From Rhodocyclaceae bacterium (GTDB lineage: Bacteria; Pseudomonadota; Gammaproteobacteria; Burkholderiales; Rhodocyclaceae): 5,795 nt of DNA. The stretch's first letter is position 1. Every line of letters starts with the position of its first letter. A program made the position numbers and the translations under genes. Shown piece after piece: positions 1-5,449 of the stretch. The stretch covers positions 1-5,795 of the forward strand of contig JAEUNN010000203.1 of NCBI GenBank assembly GCA_016791085.1, read 5' to 3'. The notes beneath the pieces are model-generated. The model was given only the letters and a program-made list of their open reading frames with translations. It was not told the origin of the DNA and searched no databases.

Positions 1-1
1 C

Positions 2-688
2 CGCAAGCACCACCACCACGAACTGACCTTCGGCATCATGTACGCCTTCCACGAAAATTTCGTGCTGCCGCTCTCGCACGACGAAGTCGTGCATGGCAAG
101 GGCTCGATGATAGGCAAGATGCCGGGCGACCGCTGGCAGAAGTTCGCCAACCTGCGCCTCTATTACGCCTTCATGTACGCGCACCCGGGCAAAAAGCTGC
201 TGTTCATGGGCGGCGAATTCGCCCAGGAGCGCGAGTGGAATCACGACGCCGGCCTGGACTGGCATTTGCTCGGGCGGCCCGAGCACGCCGGCATGCAGCG
301 CCTGATACGCGATCTGAATCGCACCTATCGCAGCATTGCCGCATTGCACGAACTGGATTTCGAGCCCGCCGGCTTCGAATGGATAGATCACGCCGACGCG
401 GAAAATTCGGTGCTAAGTTTTCTGCGCCACGGCCGGCGGGCCGACCGCTGCGTGCTGGTGGTGTGCAATTTCACGCCGGTGGTGCGCCATGGCTATCGCG
501 TGGGCGTTCCGCATGGCGGCTATTACCGGGAAATTCTGAATAGCGATGCCGCGCTCTACGGCGGCAGCGACGTGGGCAACCCGCCCGGCCTGCATGCCGT
601 GGCGCTGCCCATGCACGAGCGGCCCTACTCGCTGCAACTCGATCTGCCGCCCCTGGGCGCGCTGTGGTTCGAGTGGCAGGCGGCCTGA
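2..688 (+). CDS. glgB: 1,4-alpha-glucan branching enzyme, C-terminal part (partial at window start)
   Basis: This is the last 228 codons of the glycogen branching enzyme, which cuts alpha-1,4 glucan chains and rejoins them as alpha-1,6 branches in the cytoplasm. The frame is open from base 2, before the first in-frame ATG at 38, so the gene starts outside the window. Visible are the GH13 region IV motif PLSHDEVVHGK, whose Asp corresponds to the third catalytic residue, then GDRWQKFANLRLYYAFMYAHPGKKLLFMGGEFAQEREWNH, a highly conserved GlgB block. The remainder is the C-terminal beta-sandwich, with the typical WFEWQ-type end and a TGA stop at 686. The E. coli enzyme has about 730 residues, so roughly two thirds is missing to the left, including the nucleophile Asp and acid/base Glu. 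It converges on glgC with only 21 bases between stops, and no clear terminator is seen there. Confidence 0.97.
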   Translation, partial: RKHHHHELTFGIMYAFHENFVLPLSHDEVVHGKGSMIGKMPGDRWQKFANLRLYYAFMYAHPGKKLLFMGGEFAQEREWNHDAGLDWHLLGRPEHAGMQRLIRDLNRTYRSIAALHELDFEPAGFEWIDHADAENSVLSFLRHGRRADRCVLVVCNFTPVVRHGYRVGVPHGGYYREILNSDAALYGGSDVGNPPGLHAVALPMHERPYSLQLDLPPLGALWFEWQAA

Positions 689-709
689 CAGCCGGCCGCG
701 CCGGGCCGA

Positions 710-1984
710 TCAGCCGCCCAGCGCGGCAAGCATGTCCACGGTTATCAAGGTGATGCCGCGCTCGGTGCGGTAGAAGCGGCGCGCGTCCTCGGCCGCATCT
801 TCGCCTACCACCAAACCTTCGGGAAGTTTGCAGCCGCGGTCTATGACCGCGTGGCTGATGCGCGCGTGGCGGCCTATTTCGACCTCCGGCAACAGCACCG
901 ACCAGTCCACGCGCGCATACGAATGGATGCGGCAGTTGGAAAACAGCAGCGAGCGGTTGATCGTGCCGGATATGATGCAGCCGCCCGACACCATGGATTC
1001 GATCGCGCAACCCACCCGGCCGGGCGCGTTATGCACGAATTTCGCGGGTGGCAGTTGTTCCTGGTAGGTCAGGATGGGCCAGGATTTGTCGTACAGATTC
1101 AAAGCCGGCCGCGTGGCGGTCAGATCGATGTTGGCCTCCCAGTAGGCGTCTATCGTGCCGACGTCGCGCCAATACGCTTCGGATTCCGATTCGCCCGCGG
1201 CCTGCACGCAGGACAGGCCGAAAGGATGGGCCAGCACCACGCCTTCGGCCACCGCGGCCGGAATGATGTTGCGGCCGAAATCGTGATCGGATGTGGCGTC
1301 GGCGGCATCGCGCCGCAAGGCGTCGTACAGCCAGGCGGCGTCGAATACATACACGCCCATGCTGGCCAGCGCGACATCCGGCTTGCCCGGCATGGCGGGC
1401 GGATCGGCCGGCTTTTCCACGAAGTGCGTGACCTGCCGCCGGGCATCCACGGCCATCACGCCGAATGCCGTGGCGTCCTGACGCGGCACTTCGATGCAGG
1501 CGCAGGTGACTTTCGCGCCGTTATCGACGTGGTCGGCCAGCATGATGGCGTAATTCTGTTTGTAGATATGGTCGCCCGCCAGCACCACGATATATTCCGG
1601 CGCATAACTTTCGATGATGTCGAGATTCTGATACACGGCGTCCGCGGTGCCGCGGTACCAGGATTCCTCGTCCAGACGCTGCTGGGCCGGCAGCAGGTCG
1701 CAAAATTCGTTCATTTCCGACTTCAGGAAAGCCCAGCCACGCTGCAGGTGGCGCAACAGGCTGTGCGACTTGTACTGGGTCAACACGGCGGCGCGGCGTA
1801 TGCCGGAATTCAGGCAGTTCGACAGCGTGAAATCGACGATGCGAAATTTCCCGCCGAAATACACCGCCGGCTTGGCGCGCCGGTCGGTCAGGTTTTTCAG
1901 GCGGCTGCCGCGCCCGCCCGCCAGGACCAGCGCCATGGCGCGCTTGGGCAGTTGCAGATTGCGGGTCAGTGCATCGGTTTCCAT
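710..1984 (-). CDS. glgC: Glucose-1-phosphate adenylyltransferase (ADP-glucose pyrophosphorylase)
   Basis: Makes ADP-glucose from ATP and glucose-1-phosphate, the committed and allosterically controlled step of bacterial glycogen synthesis. The 424-residue product matches E. coli GlgC (431) almost end to end. Visible are AGGRGSRL (residues 22-29, nucleotide-binding loop), RAKPAVYFGGKFRIVDF (the Lys at 38 matches the fructose-1,6-bisphosphate activator site), WYRGTADAVYQNLD, AGDHIYK with the catalytic Asp, FGVMAVD, FVEKP with the glucose-1-phosphate Lys, YWRDVGT, and a C-terminal left-handed beta-helix (VSGGCIISG, LLPEVEIG, CKLPEGLVVGEDAAEDARRFYRTERGI). An in-frame ATG at 2005 lies upstream, but the Shine-Dalgarno GGAGGAGGG falls between it and the ATG at 1984 with 7-base spacing, so I chose 1984. 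The gene lies 71 bases downstream of the LysR-type gene on the same strand and could be cotranscribed with it. Confidence 0.97.
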   Translation of the reverse strand: METDALTRNLQLPKRAMALVLAGGRGSRLKNLTDRRAKPAVYFGGKFRIVDFTLSNCLNSGIRRAAVLTQYKSHSLLRHLQRGWAFLKSEMNEFCDLLPAQQRLDEESWYRGTADAVYQNLDIIESYAPEYIVVLAGDHIYKQNYAIMLADHVDNGAKVTCACIEVPRQDATAFGVMAVDARRQVTHFVEKPADPPAMPGKPDVALASMGVYVFDAAWLYDALRRDAADATSDHDFGRNIIPAAVAEGVVLAHPFGLSCVQAAGESESEAYWRDVGTIDAYWEANIDLTATRPALNLYDKSWPILTYQEQLPPAKFVHNAPGRVGCAIESMVSGGCIISGTINRSLLFSNCRIHSYARVDWSVLLPEVEIGRHARISHAVIDRGCKLPEGLVVGEDAAEDARRFYRTERGITLITVDMLAALGG

Positions 1985-1991
1985 GGTATTT

Positions 1992-2001
1992 CCCTCCTCC
2001 A
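1992..2001 (-). promoter_or_regulatory. Strong ribosome binding site of glgC
   Basis: On the - strand this reads TGGAGGAGGG, followed by AAATACC and the ATG at 1984. It decides the glgC start, because the alternative ATG at 2005 lies upstream of it. The same ten bases are complementary to CCCTCCTCCA in the second hairpin loop of all three small RNAs in this window (3384-3393, 4945-4954, 5313-5322). The complementarity is seen directly; regulation is inferred. Confidence 0.85.
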
Positions 2002-2055
2002 CCATGCAATTATCGTGGCCGTCCGCTCACCCGCCGGGCTGGCCCCTGGCGGCGC

Positions 2056-2979
2056 TCATTTCGCGGCGCCCGCCGTATCGGGCGCGGCGCCCGCGGCGGC
2101 CAGCTTGCTCCATACCGTGCGGACCGCAGCCAGCAAAGCCGCGATGATAGGCTCGCGCTCGCGTTCCGCGAGGAACACGAACCACAACGTGGTGTCGCAG
2201 CGCGCCTTGGGCCATATCACCGCGTCGCGCGCTTTCACGGCGGCGCGGGCCTGGTCTTCGCGCATGAGCCCCAAGCCCATGCCGGCGATCACGAGGCTGC
2301 TCAGCAATGCTTCCTGATCCGCCTCGACCACCTTGCCCGGCACCGTGGAGCGGCTGCGGAACAGCGCTTCGACCATTTTGCGGTGCGTGCTCACGTGCGG
2401 TGCAAACACCCAGGGCATGGCCGCAATATCGTCCCATTCGGCCTTTTGCAGGCGCTTGCGCCAGGCAGCGGGCCCGACCACGCAATACACGATGTCGCTG
2501 AGGCGCAGCGCCGCCACGCCCGGAACATTCAATTCGCCGAAATAGAAGCTCGCATCGAGTTCCCCGGTGCGCACGGCCTCCAGCGCTTCGCCGCTCACGT
2601 GCTGGTGCACCTCGAGTTCGACCAGCGAATGGCGCGCCAGCATGACATTGACCAGATCGCCCAGGCGTATGAATTCCGGATCGCTCACGGCGCCCAGACT
2701 TAGTTTGCCGGCCACGGCACCGCGCAAATGGGCGGCTTCGTTGCGCAATTCCTGCGCCGCCTGCAGGACTTTTTCGGCGCGCGCGAGCAATCTGCGTCCG
2801 CCTTCGGTGAGCACCATGCCGGCCGGCGTGCGCTCGAACAGACCGACCTGCAACTCTTCTTCGAGTGCCTTGATCTGCGCCGTAACCGCCGGCTGACTCA
2901 AGTGCAGCTTTTCGGCCGCGCGCGTGAGTTGCCCGAATTCGGCTACCGCCGCAAACGTTCTGAGTTGGTAGATTTCCAT
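2056..2979 (-). CDS. LysR-family transcriptional regulator
   Basis: A 307-residue LysR-type regulator, the usual family length. Residues 1-60 form the winged helix-turn-helix (MEIYQLRTFAAVAEFGQLTRAAEKLHLSQPAVTAQIKALEEELQVGLFERTPAGMVLTEGG), which fits the family signature closely, followed by the linker helix (RRLLARAEKVLQAAQELRNEA). Residues from about 90 to 295 are the periplasmic-binding-protein-like effector domain. The tail is alanine-rich and low in complexity (AAAGAAPDTAGAAK). The start at 2979 has a good ribosome site, GGGAGGA, a few bases upstream. It is followed on the same strand by glgC, 71 bases away, so the two may share an mRNA. LysR-type proteins often act on neighbouring genes, but nothing in the sequence identifies the effector or targets, and a role in glycogen control is speculation. 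A perfect inverted repeat lies about 140-165 bases upstream of the start. Confidence 0.95.
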   Translation of the reverse strand: MEIYQLRTFAAVAEFGQLTRAAEKLHLSQPAVTAQIKALEEELQVGLFERTPAGMVLTEGGRRLLARAEKVLQAAQELRNEAAHLRGAVAGKLSLGAVSDPEFIRLGDLVNVMLARHSLVELEVHQHVSGEALEAVRTGELDASFYFGELNVPGVAALRLSDIVYCVVGPAAWRKRLQKAEWDDIAAMPWVFAPHVSTHRKMVEALFRSRSTVPGKVVEADQEALLSSLVIAGMGLGLMREDQARAAVKARDAVIWPKARCDTTLWFVFLAEREREPIIAALLAAVRTVWSKLAAAGAAPDTAGAAK

Positions 2980-3120
2980 TTTTTTCCTCCCGCCATCCCT
3001 GTCCCACGCAGGTCCTTCCGCGGTGCGTCCCTGTCGCGCGTCTTATCGGCGCCATGGCAAACCCTGTCCCGGCTTGCGCGCGGCACCGACGGAATTTTGA
3101 CCGTCGCGCATTGTGTTACG

Positions 3121-3143
3121 CGTGCTTGCCCCGTGCAAGCACG
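3121..3143. promoter_or_regulatory. Perfect 9-bp inverted repeat upstream of the LysR-type gene (possible operator)
   Basis: CGTGCTTGC and GCAAGCACG flank a 5-base centre (CCCGT). It lies in the 200-base gap between the LysR-type gene and the first small-RNA promoter, which are divergent. LysR proteins commonly bind dyads of T-N11-A type, and this dyad contains such spacings. No T-run follows on either strand, so it is not a convincing terminator. Its function is inferred from position only. Confidence 0.4.
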
Positions 3144-3217
3144 AAACGCCTGCCGCAACGCCGCGCAAATGCCGGAGCGGTATTTGTGCCACTAATGGGC
3201 CGGATAAAAAAAAACGA

Positions 3218-3247
3218 TTGGATTCCGGCAACTGTCATCGGTATTCT
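3218..3247 (+). promoter_or_regulatory. Promoter of small RNA copy 1
   Basis: The -35-like hexamer TTGGAT (3218-3223), an 18-base spacer and the -10-like hexamer TATTCT (3242-3247) predict a start near 3254. A nine-A run just upstream may act as an UP element. The same hexamers, the same 18-base spacing and the same preceding ACGA are present in front of copies 2 and 3 although the spacer sequences differ. That pattern is what selection on a promoter would leave. Confidence 0.7.
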
Positions 3248-3253
3248 GTCGTT

Positions 3254-3435
3254 GTGCACTGCAACATCGCTGCCTGGATGGACAGGCTGGTGCTGCGGTA
3301 GATGAATACGGGCGTGCTGGAGCCTCCTCCTTTCCGGCACGTTTTTGTCCCGGCACACCATTTGCGCTTCGGGCCCGCCCGCCCCCTCCTCCAGTTTCAC
3401 AGGGCGGCCCGAATCGGTGTGCCGGGCCTTTTTTT
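3254..3435 (+). ncRNA. Small RNA with two anti-Shine-Dalgarno hairpin loops, copy 1
   Basis: A predicted RNA of about 182 nucleotides. It begins with a conserved 12-base box (TTGTGCACTGCA, 3252-3263), then a variable stretch (3267-3308). Hairpin 1 is CGTGCTGG (3313-3320) with CCGGCACG (3334-3341), a 13-base loop containing CCTCCTCC, and TTTTT after it. Hairpin 2 has an 11-bp base stem CCCGGCACACC (3349-3359) with GGTGTGCCGGG (3416-3426), an inner stem TTCGGGCC (3368-3375) with GGCCCGAA (3406-3413), and a loop with CTCCTCC (3386-3392). It ends in seven Ts. The loops complement Shine-Dalgarno sites, so the likely role is blocking translation. The layout resembles the alphaproteobacterial 'cuckoo' RNAs and, from memory, the Rfam family 'Betaproteobacteria toxic small RNA'. 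The 5' end is inferred from the promoter. Hairpin 1 could itself terminate a shorter product of about 95 nucleotides. Confidence 0.8.
3349..3435 (+). terminator. Rho-independent terminator of small RNA copy 1 (hairpin 2)
   Basis: An 11-bp perfect GC-rich base stem (3349-3359 with 3416-3426), a further 8-bp inner stem, and T7 at 3429-3435. It is also part of the functional RNA because its apical loop carries CTCCTCC. Confidence 0.85.
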
Positions 3436-3765
3436 GCACCTCCCCCAAGCCCTCTATCCGAGCCACCGCGTCCAGCGCGCCAAGCTGTGCACCTGCGCAT
3501 GCAGGCAGTCGGCCAAGCGCCTGGGCGACACACGCCGGAATGCGTCAATGATTTTGAGACACTTCGGTCAGGTGTTCAGGGAACATCCTGTGCAGAGGTT
3601 GAAGCTGTCGGCGGCGGATTGATCCAGGCCGCCGGGGGTTTGGGTGGATGTCGTGGCAGGGCGTTCACGAAACGCTTCGGCCTGCGCCGACCGCCCGTCA
3701 GCAAAGTTCCTGGCAAATTCTGTCGCCAGGGCGAGGGTGACCCCGCCCGGCGCATCGGTCGAGCC
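3436..3765. other. Region with no recognised gene
   Basis: I find no gene with family resemblance in this stretch between small RNA copy 1 and the orphan - strand frame. Long frames on the + strand here look like GC-driven open reading. The only structured item is GTCAATGATTTTGAGAC at 3544-3560, a short imperfect inverted repeat that resembles insertion-sequence ends; see the findings. Confidence 0.5.
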
Positions 3766-4101
3766 TCAGGGCTTCCAAGCGTTCAGTTCGCAGGTCGCCT
3801 GCTCGTCGGGACTGGTCAGACTGCCACCAGCCTGGGACTTGCACAAGCGGGTCGACTGCTGATTGTCCTGGGACGTGGTGCGCGCCCACACGGTCACCAA
3901 GCCGGAATTCTGGATGGTCTGGTTGCAACCGGCGAGGGCGTAAAAGGCGTGGATCGCATTGCGTTCGAAGTAGGTAAGCCACTCATGGTTGCTGTCCTGG
4001 TCGGCAAACCATTTCTCCCAGCGCCCGCCGCTTCCGTCCACATTCACGGTCCATCCGTCTGCGCGACGCTCGTGGCCGAACTCTGCGTTGTCCCAGTGCA
4101 T
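3766..4101 (-). CDS. Hypothetical protein, probably N-terminally truncated
   Basis: An orphan frame of 111 residues that I do not recognise. Its composition looks like a real protein, not a GC-driven shadow frame: rich in Trp, Asn, Asp and Thr, with two Cys near the end (TRLCKSQ and ATCELNAWKP) and one at GCNQT that could form disulfides of an exported domain. The segment WLTYFERNAI...SGLVTVWARTTS loosely recalls small betaproteobacterial surface or periplasmic proteins of the Adhesin_E type, but this is weak. There is no signal peptide, and a stop (TAA) lies in frame only nine codons upstream of the ATG. Before that stop the frame gives nothing resembling a leader. The ribosome site is poor (AAGGG about 10 bases away). 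It may be the remnant of a longer secreted protein, lying between a small RNA and IS debris. The overlapping + strand frame over 3487-4242 is judged its shadow. Confidence 0.45.
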   Translation of the reverse strand: MHWDNAEFGHERRADGWTVNVDGSGGRWEKWFADQDSNHEWLTYFERNAIHAFYALAGCNQTIQNSGLVTVWARTTSQDNQQSTRLCKSQAGGSLTSPDEQATCELNAWKP

Positions 4102-4268
4102 GCCTACGGCGCCCTTGGAGGAGCCTTATCCGGGCAGCGGGCGGTTCAGCCGCGGCCCCGCGGATACGCTCCATTGACGGCGCGGCGTGCCTGCGCCGGC
4201 GCGTCATCGATGCTCGATAAGTTCTTATTGCACGGCTTTTAACTGCACTTTATGGATCGGAGTCAGTT

Positions 4269-4601
4269 ATGCATCCCTTGCCCCAGATCGCACCGCAGAT
4301 CAAGCAAATGCGCTTGTCCGGCGTGCTCGATTCGCTCGAAGTAAGCAACCGTCAGGCGATCGAGGCCAAGCTCGCCTATACCGATTTCCTGGCCCTGCTG
4401 CTGCAGGACGAAATCGCCCCCCGCGAGCAGCGCCAATTCGCGCAGCGGCCGCGCCGCGCGCCGGTAATGAACGACACGACGCTGGAGCGCTTCTACCGCC
4501 ATGGCTCCCCCACTCTTGATGGCGCGGTGCTCGCCGAACTGGCCACTTGTCGCTTTGTGTTCGAGCAGGCCCTGCGCCAGATCGCGGCCGGCGAAATTTA
4601 G
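4269..4601 (+). pseudogene. istB: IstB-like ATP-binding protein of an IS21-family element, N-terminal fragment
   Basis: This 110-residue product begins MHPLPQIAPQIKQMRLSGVLDSLEVSNRQAIEAKLAYTDFLALLLQDEIAPREQRQFA, the typical N-terminal helical domain of IstB, the AAA+ helper that partners the IS21 transposase IstA. It continues through the conserved TLERF and LAELATCRFV positions, then diverges to FEQALRQIAAGEI and a stop. Full IstB proteins have about 250 residues, with a Walker A motif (GxxGxGKT/S) immediately after this point. That motif, Walker B and the rest of the ATPase domain are all absent, so the fragment cannot be a working helper. The start has a ribosome site (CGGAG, 6 bases upstream). 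No istA is found upstream, so only the middle of an element remains. It sits between small RNA copies 1 and 2 and probably explains their wider spacing. The IstB assignment is confident; expression or any new role is unknown. Confidence 0.85.
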
Positions 4602-4775
4602 CGCAAGCGCACCCACCCGCGGCGCGCCACGGCACAACCCGGAACGGCACCGCGCCGGCCAACTTTCGGTGTGCGATTCGCTTGCGGCGCAGGCACAAAA
4701 TCCGCCCTGGCCCCGCAAAGACACCAGCCACCCGGGGGCATTCATGCGCGCAATGGCGGGAATCAGAAAATACGA

Positions 4776-4805
4776 TTGGATGGACGCGCCGGCGCCCGGT
4801 ATGCT
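4776..4805 (+). promoter_or_regulatory. Promoter of small RNA copy 2
   Basis: TTGGAT (4776-4781), an 18-base spacer and TATGCT (4800-4805) predict a start near 4812. Just upstream, ATCAGAAAATACGATTGGA is shared exactly with copy 3, including an A-rich tract. The spacer sequence differs from the other copies while its length is kept. Confidence 0.7.
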
Positions 4806-4811
4806 GTGATT

Positions 4812-4995
4812 GTGCACTGCAACAACGCAAGGCCGTACGGGCGTGGGAACGCGGTGCTACGTCGCTTCGGGCGTGCTGGAGCTTCCTCCGTTCCGGCACG
4901 TTTCTTGTACCCGGCGCGCCATTTGCGCTTCGAGCCTGCCCGCCCCCTCCTCCAGTTTCACAGGGCGACTCGAAACGGTGCGCCGGGACTTTTTT
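4812..4995 (+). ncRNA. Small RNA with two anti-Shine-Dalgarno hairpin loops, copy 2
   Basis: A homologue of copy 1, predicted at about 184 nucleotides. It has the conserved 5' box TTGTGCACTGCA (4810-4821) and a variable stretch (4825-4867). Hairpin 1 is CGTGCTGG (4872-4879) with CCGGCACG (4893-4900) around a 13-base loop. Hairpin 2 has a base stem CCCGGCGCGCC (4910-4920) with GGTGCGCCGGG (4977-4987), inner stem TTCGAG (4929-4934) with CTCGAA (4969-4974), loop CTCCTCC (4947-4953), and T6 at 4990-4995. In this copy the first loop reads CTTCCTCC, so its anti-Shine-Dalgarno core is one base shorter (TCCTCC, 4884-4889), and the run after hairpin 1 is interrupted (TTTCTT). Readthrough to the second terminator is therefore likelier than in copies 1 and 3. 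The role is inferred as for copy 1. Confidence 0.8.
4910..4995 (+). terminator. Rho-independent terminator of small RNA copy 2 (hairpin 2)
   Basis: An 11-bp base stem with one G-U pair (4910-4920 with 4977-4987), inner 6-bp stem, and T6 at 4990-4995. Its apical loop contains CTCCTCC. Confidence 0.85.
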
Positions 4996-5146
4996 CTCCC
5001 TTGCCTGACTGCCATGACACGCTCACCGCGCCGGTCCGTACGGCATCGCCGCGGCACTCCAGGCAACTGCCGGCGCCCCCCTGAAATCCCGCATGAACAG
5101 GACCTCCGGTATTTGCCGCAGCGATATCCTGGATCAGAAAATACGA

Positions 5147-5176
5147 TTGGAAATGCGCAGGCGCAACCAGTATTCT
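5147..5176 (+). promoter_or_regulatory. Promoter of small RNA copy 3
   Basis: TTGGAA (5147-5152), an 18-base spacer and TATTCT (5171-5176) predict a start near 5183. The upstream A-rich sequence is identical to that of copy 2, and the spacer again differs in sequence but not in length. Confidence 0.7.
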
Positions 5177-5182
5177 TTCGTT

Positions 5183-5364
5183 GTGCACTGCAGCATCGAA
5201 TGCTCAAGCGCAAGCGATGAAGCAGTCCGGAATTGGTTCGGGCGTGCTGGAGTCTCCTCCTTTCCAGCACGTTTTTTCCCGGCGCGCCATTTGCGCTTCG
5301 AGCTTGCCCGCCCCCTCCTCCAGTTTCATAGGGCGACTCGAATCGGTGCGCCGGGTCTTTTTTT
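5183..5364 (+). ncRNA. Small RNA with two anti-Shine-Dalgarno hairpin loops, copy 3
   Basis: The third homologue, about 182 nucleotides, starts some 371 bases after copy 2 in the same orientation. It has the 5' box TTGTGCACTGCA (5181-5192) and a variable stretch (5196-5238). Hairpin 1 is CGTGCTGG (5243-5250) with CCAGCACG (5264-5271), fully Watson-Crick here where copies 1 and 2 have a U-G pair; its loop has CTCCTCC (5254-5260) and T6 follows. Hairpin 2 has CCCGGCGCGCC (5278-5288) with GGTGCGCCGGG (5345-5355), inner TTCGAG (5297-5302) with CTCGAA (5337-5342), loop CTCCTCC (5315-5321), and T7 at 5358-5364. The strong hairpin 1 plus T6 makes a shorter alternative transcript plausible. No protein-coding potential is conserved across the three copies. 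Confidence 0.8.
5278..5364 (+). terminator. Rho-independent terminator of small RNA copy 3 (hairpin 2)
   Basis: An 11-bp base stem with one G-U pair (5278-5288 with 5345-5355), inner 6-bp stem, and T7 at 5358-5364. Its apical loop contains CTCCTCC. Confidence 0.85.
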
Positions 5365-5449
5365 CCTGCGCCTGGGCGCAAGCATCCCCCGCGTACCTTT
5401 AGCCGGCGCCAGCCGGACCAGAATGGCCCGTGTACGGCCGGCCCTAACT

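Noticed and set aside
689..709. Bidirectional terminator between the convergent glgB and glgC
   Set aside because: The 21-base gap is GC-rich with GCCGGCC/GGGCC pieces, but there is no adequate stem followed by a T-run on either strand.
851..2317. A 488-codon open frame on the + strand opposite glgC and the end of the LysR-type gene
   Set aside because: It is the antisense shadow of glgC, whose family motifs are unmistakable. The frame has no recognisable domain, and long antisense frames are common at this GC content.
2027..3055. A 342-codon - strand frame overlapping the LysR-type gene
   Set aside because: Arg/Gly-rich translation typical of a shifted frame; the LysR-type frame carries the complete family signature.
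3278..3301. Mini-frame MDRLVLR within small RNA copy 1
   Set aside because: It is not conserved in copies 2 and 3, so there is no support for a coded peptide.
3487..4242. A 251-codon open frame on the + strand
   Set aside because: No recognisable domain; it overlaps the more protein-like - strand frame 3766-4101 and lacks a clear ribosome site.
3200..5365. CRISPR array or REP/ERIC-type repeat
   Set aside because: Only three repeats of about 180 bases, unevenly spaced, each with its own promoter and terminator. This fits duplicated RNA genes, not an array of short repeats and spacers.
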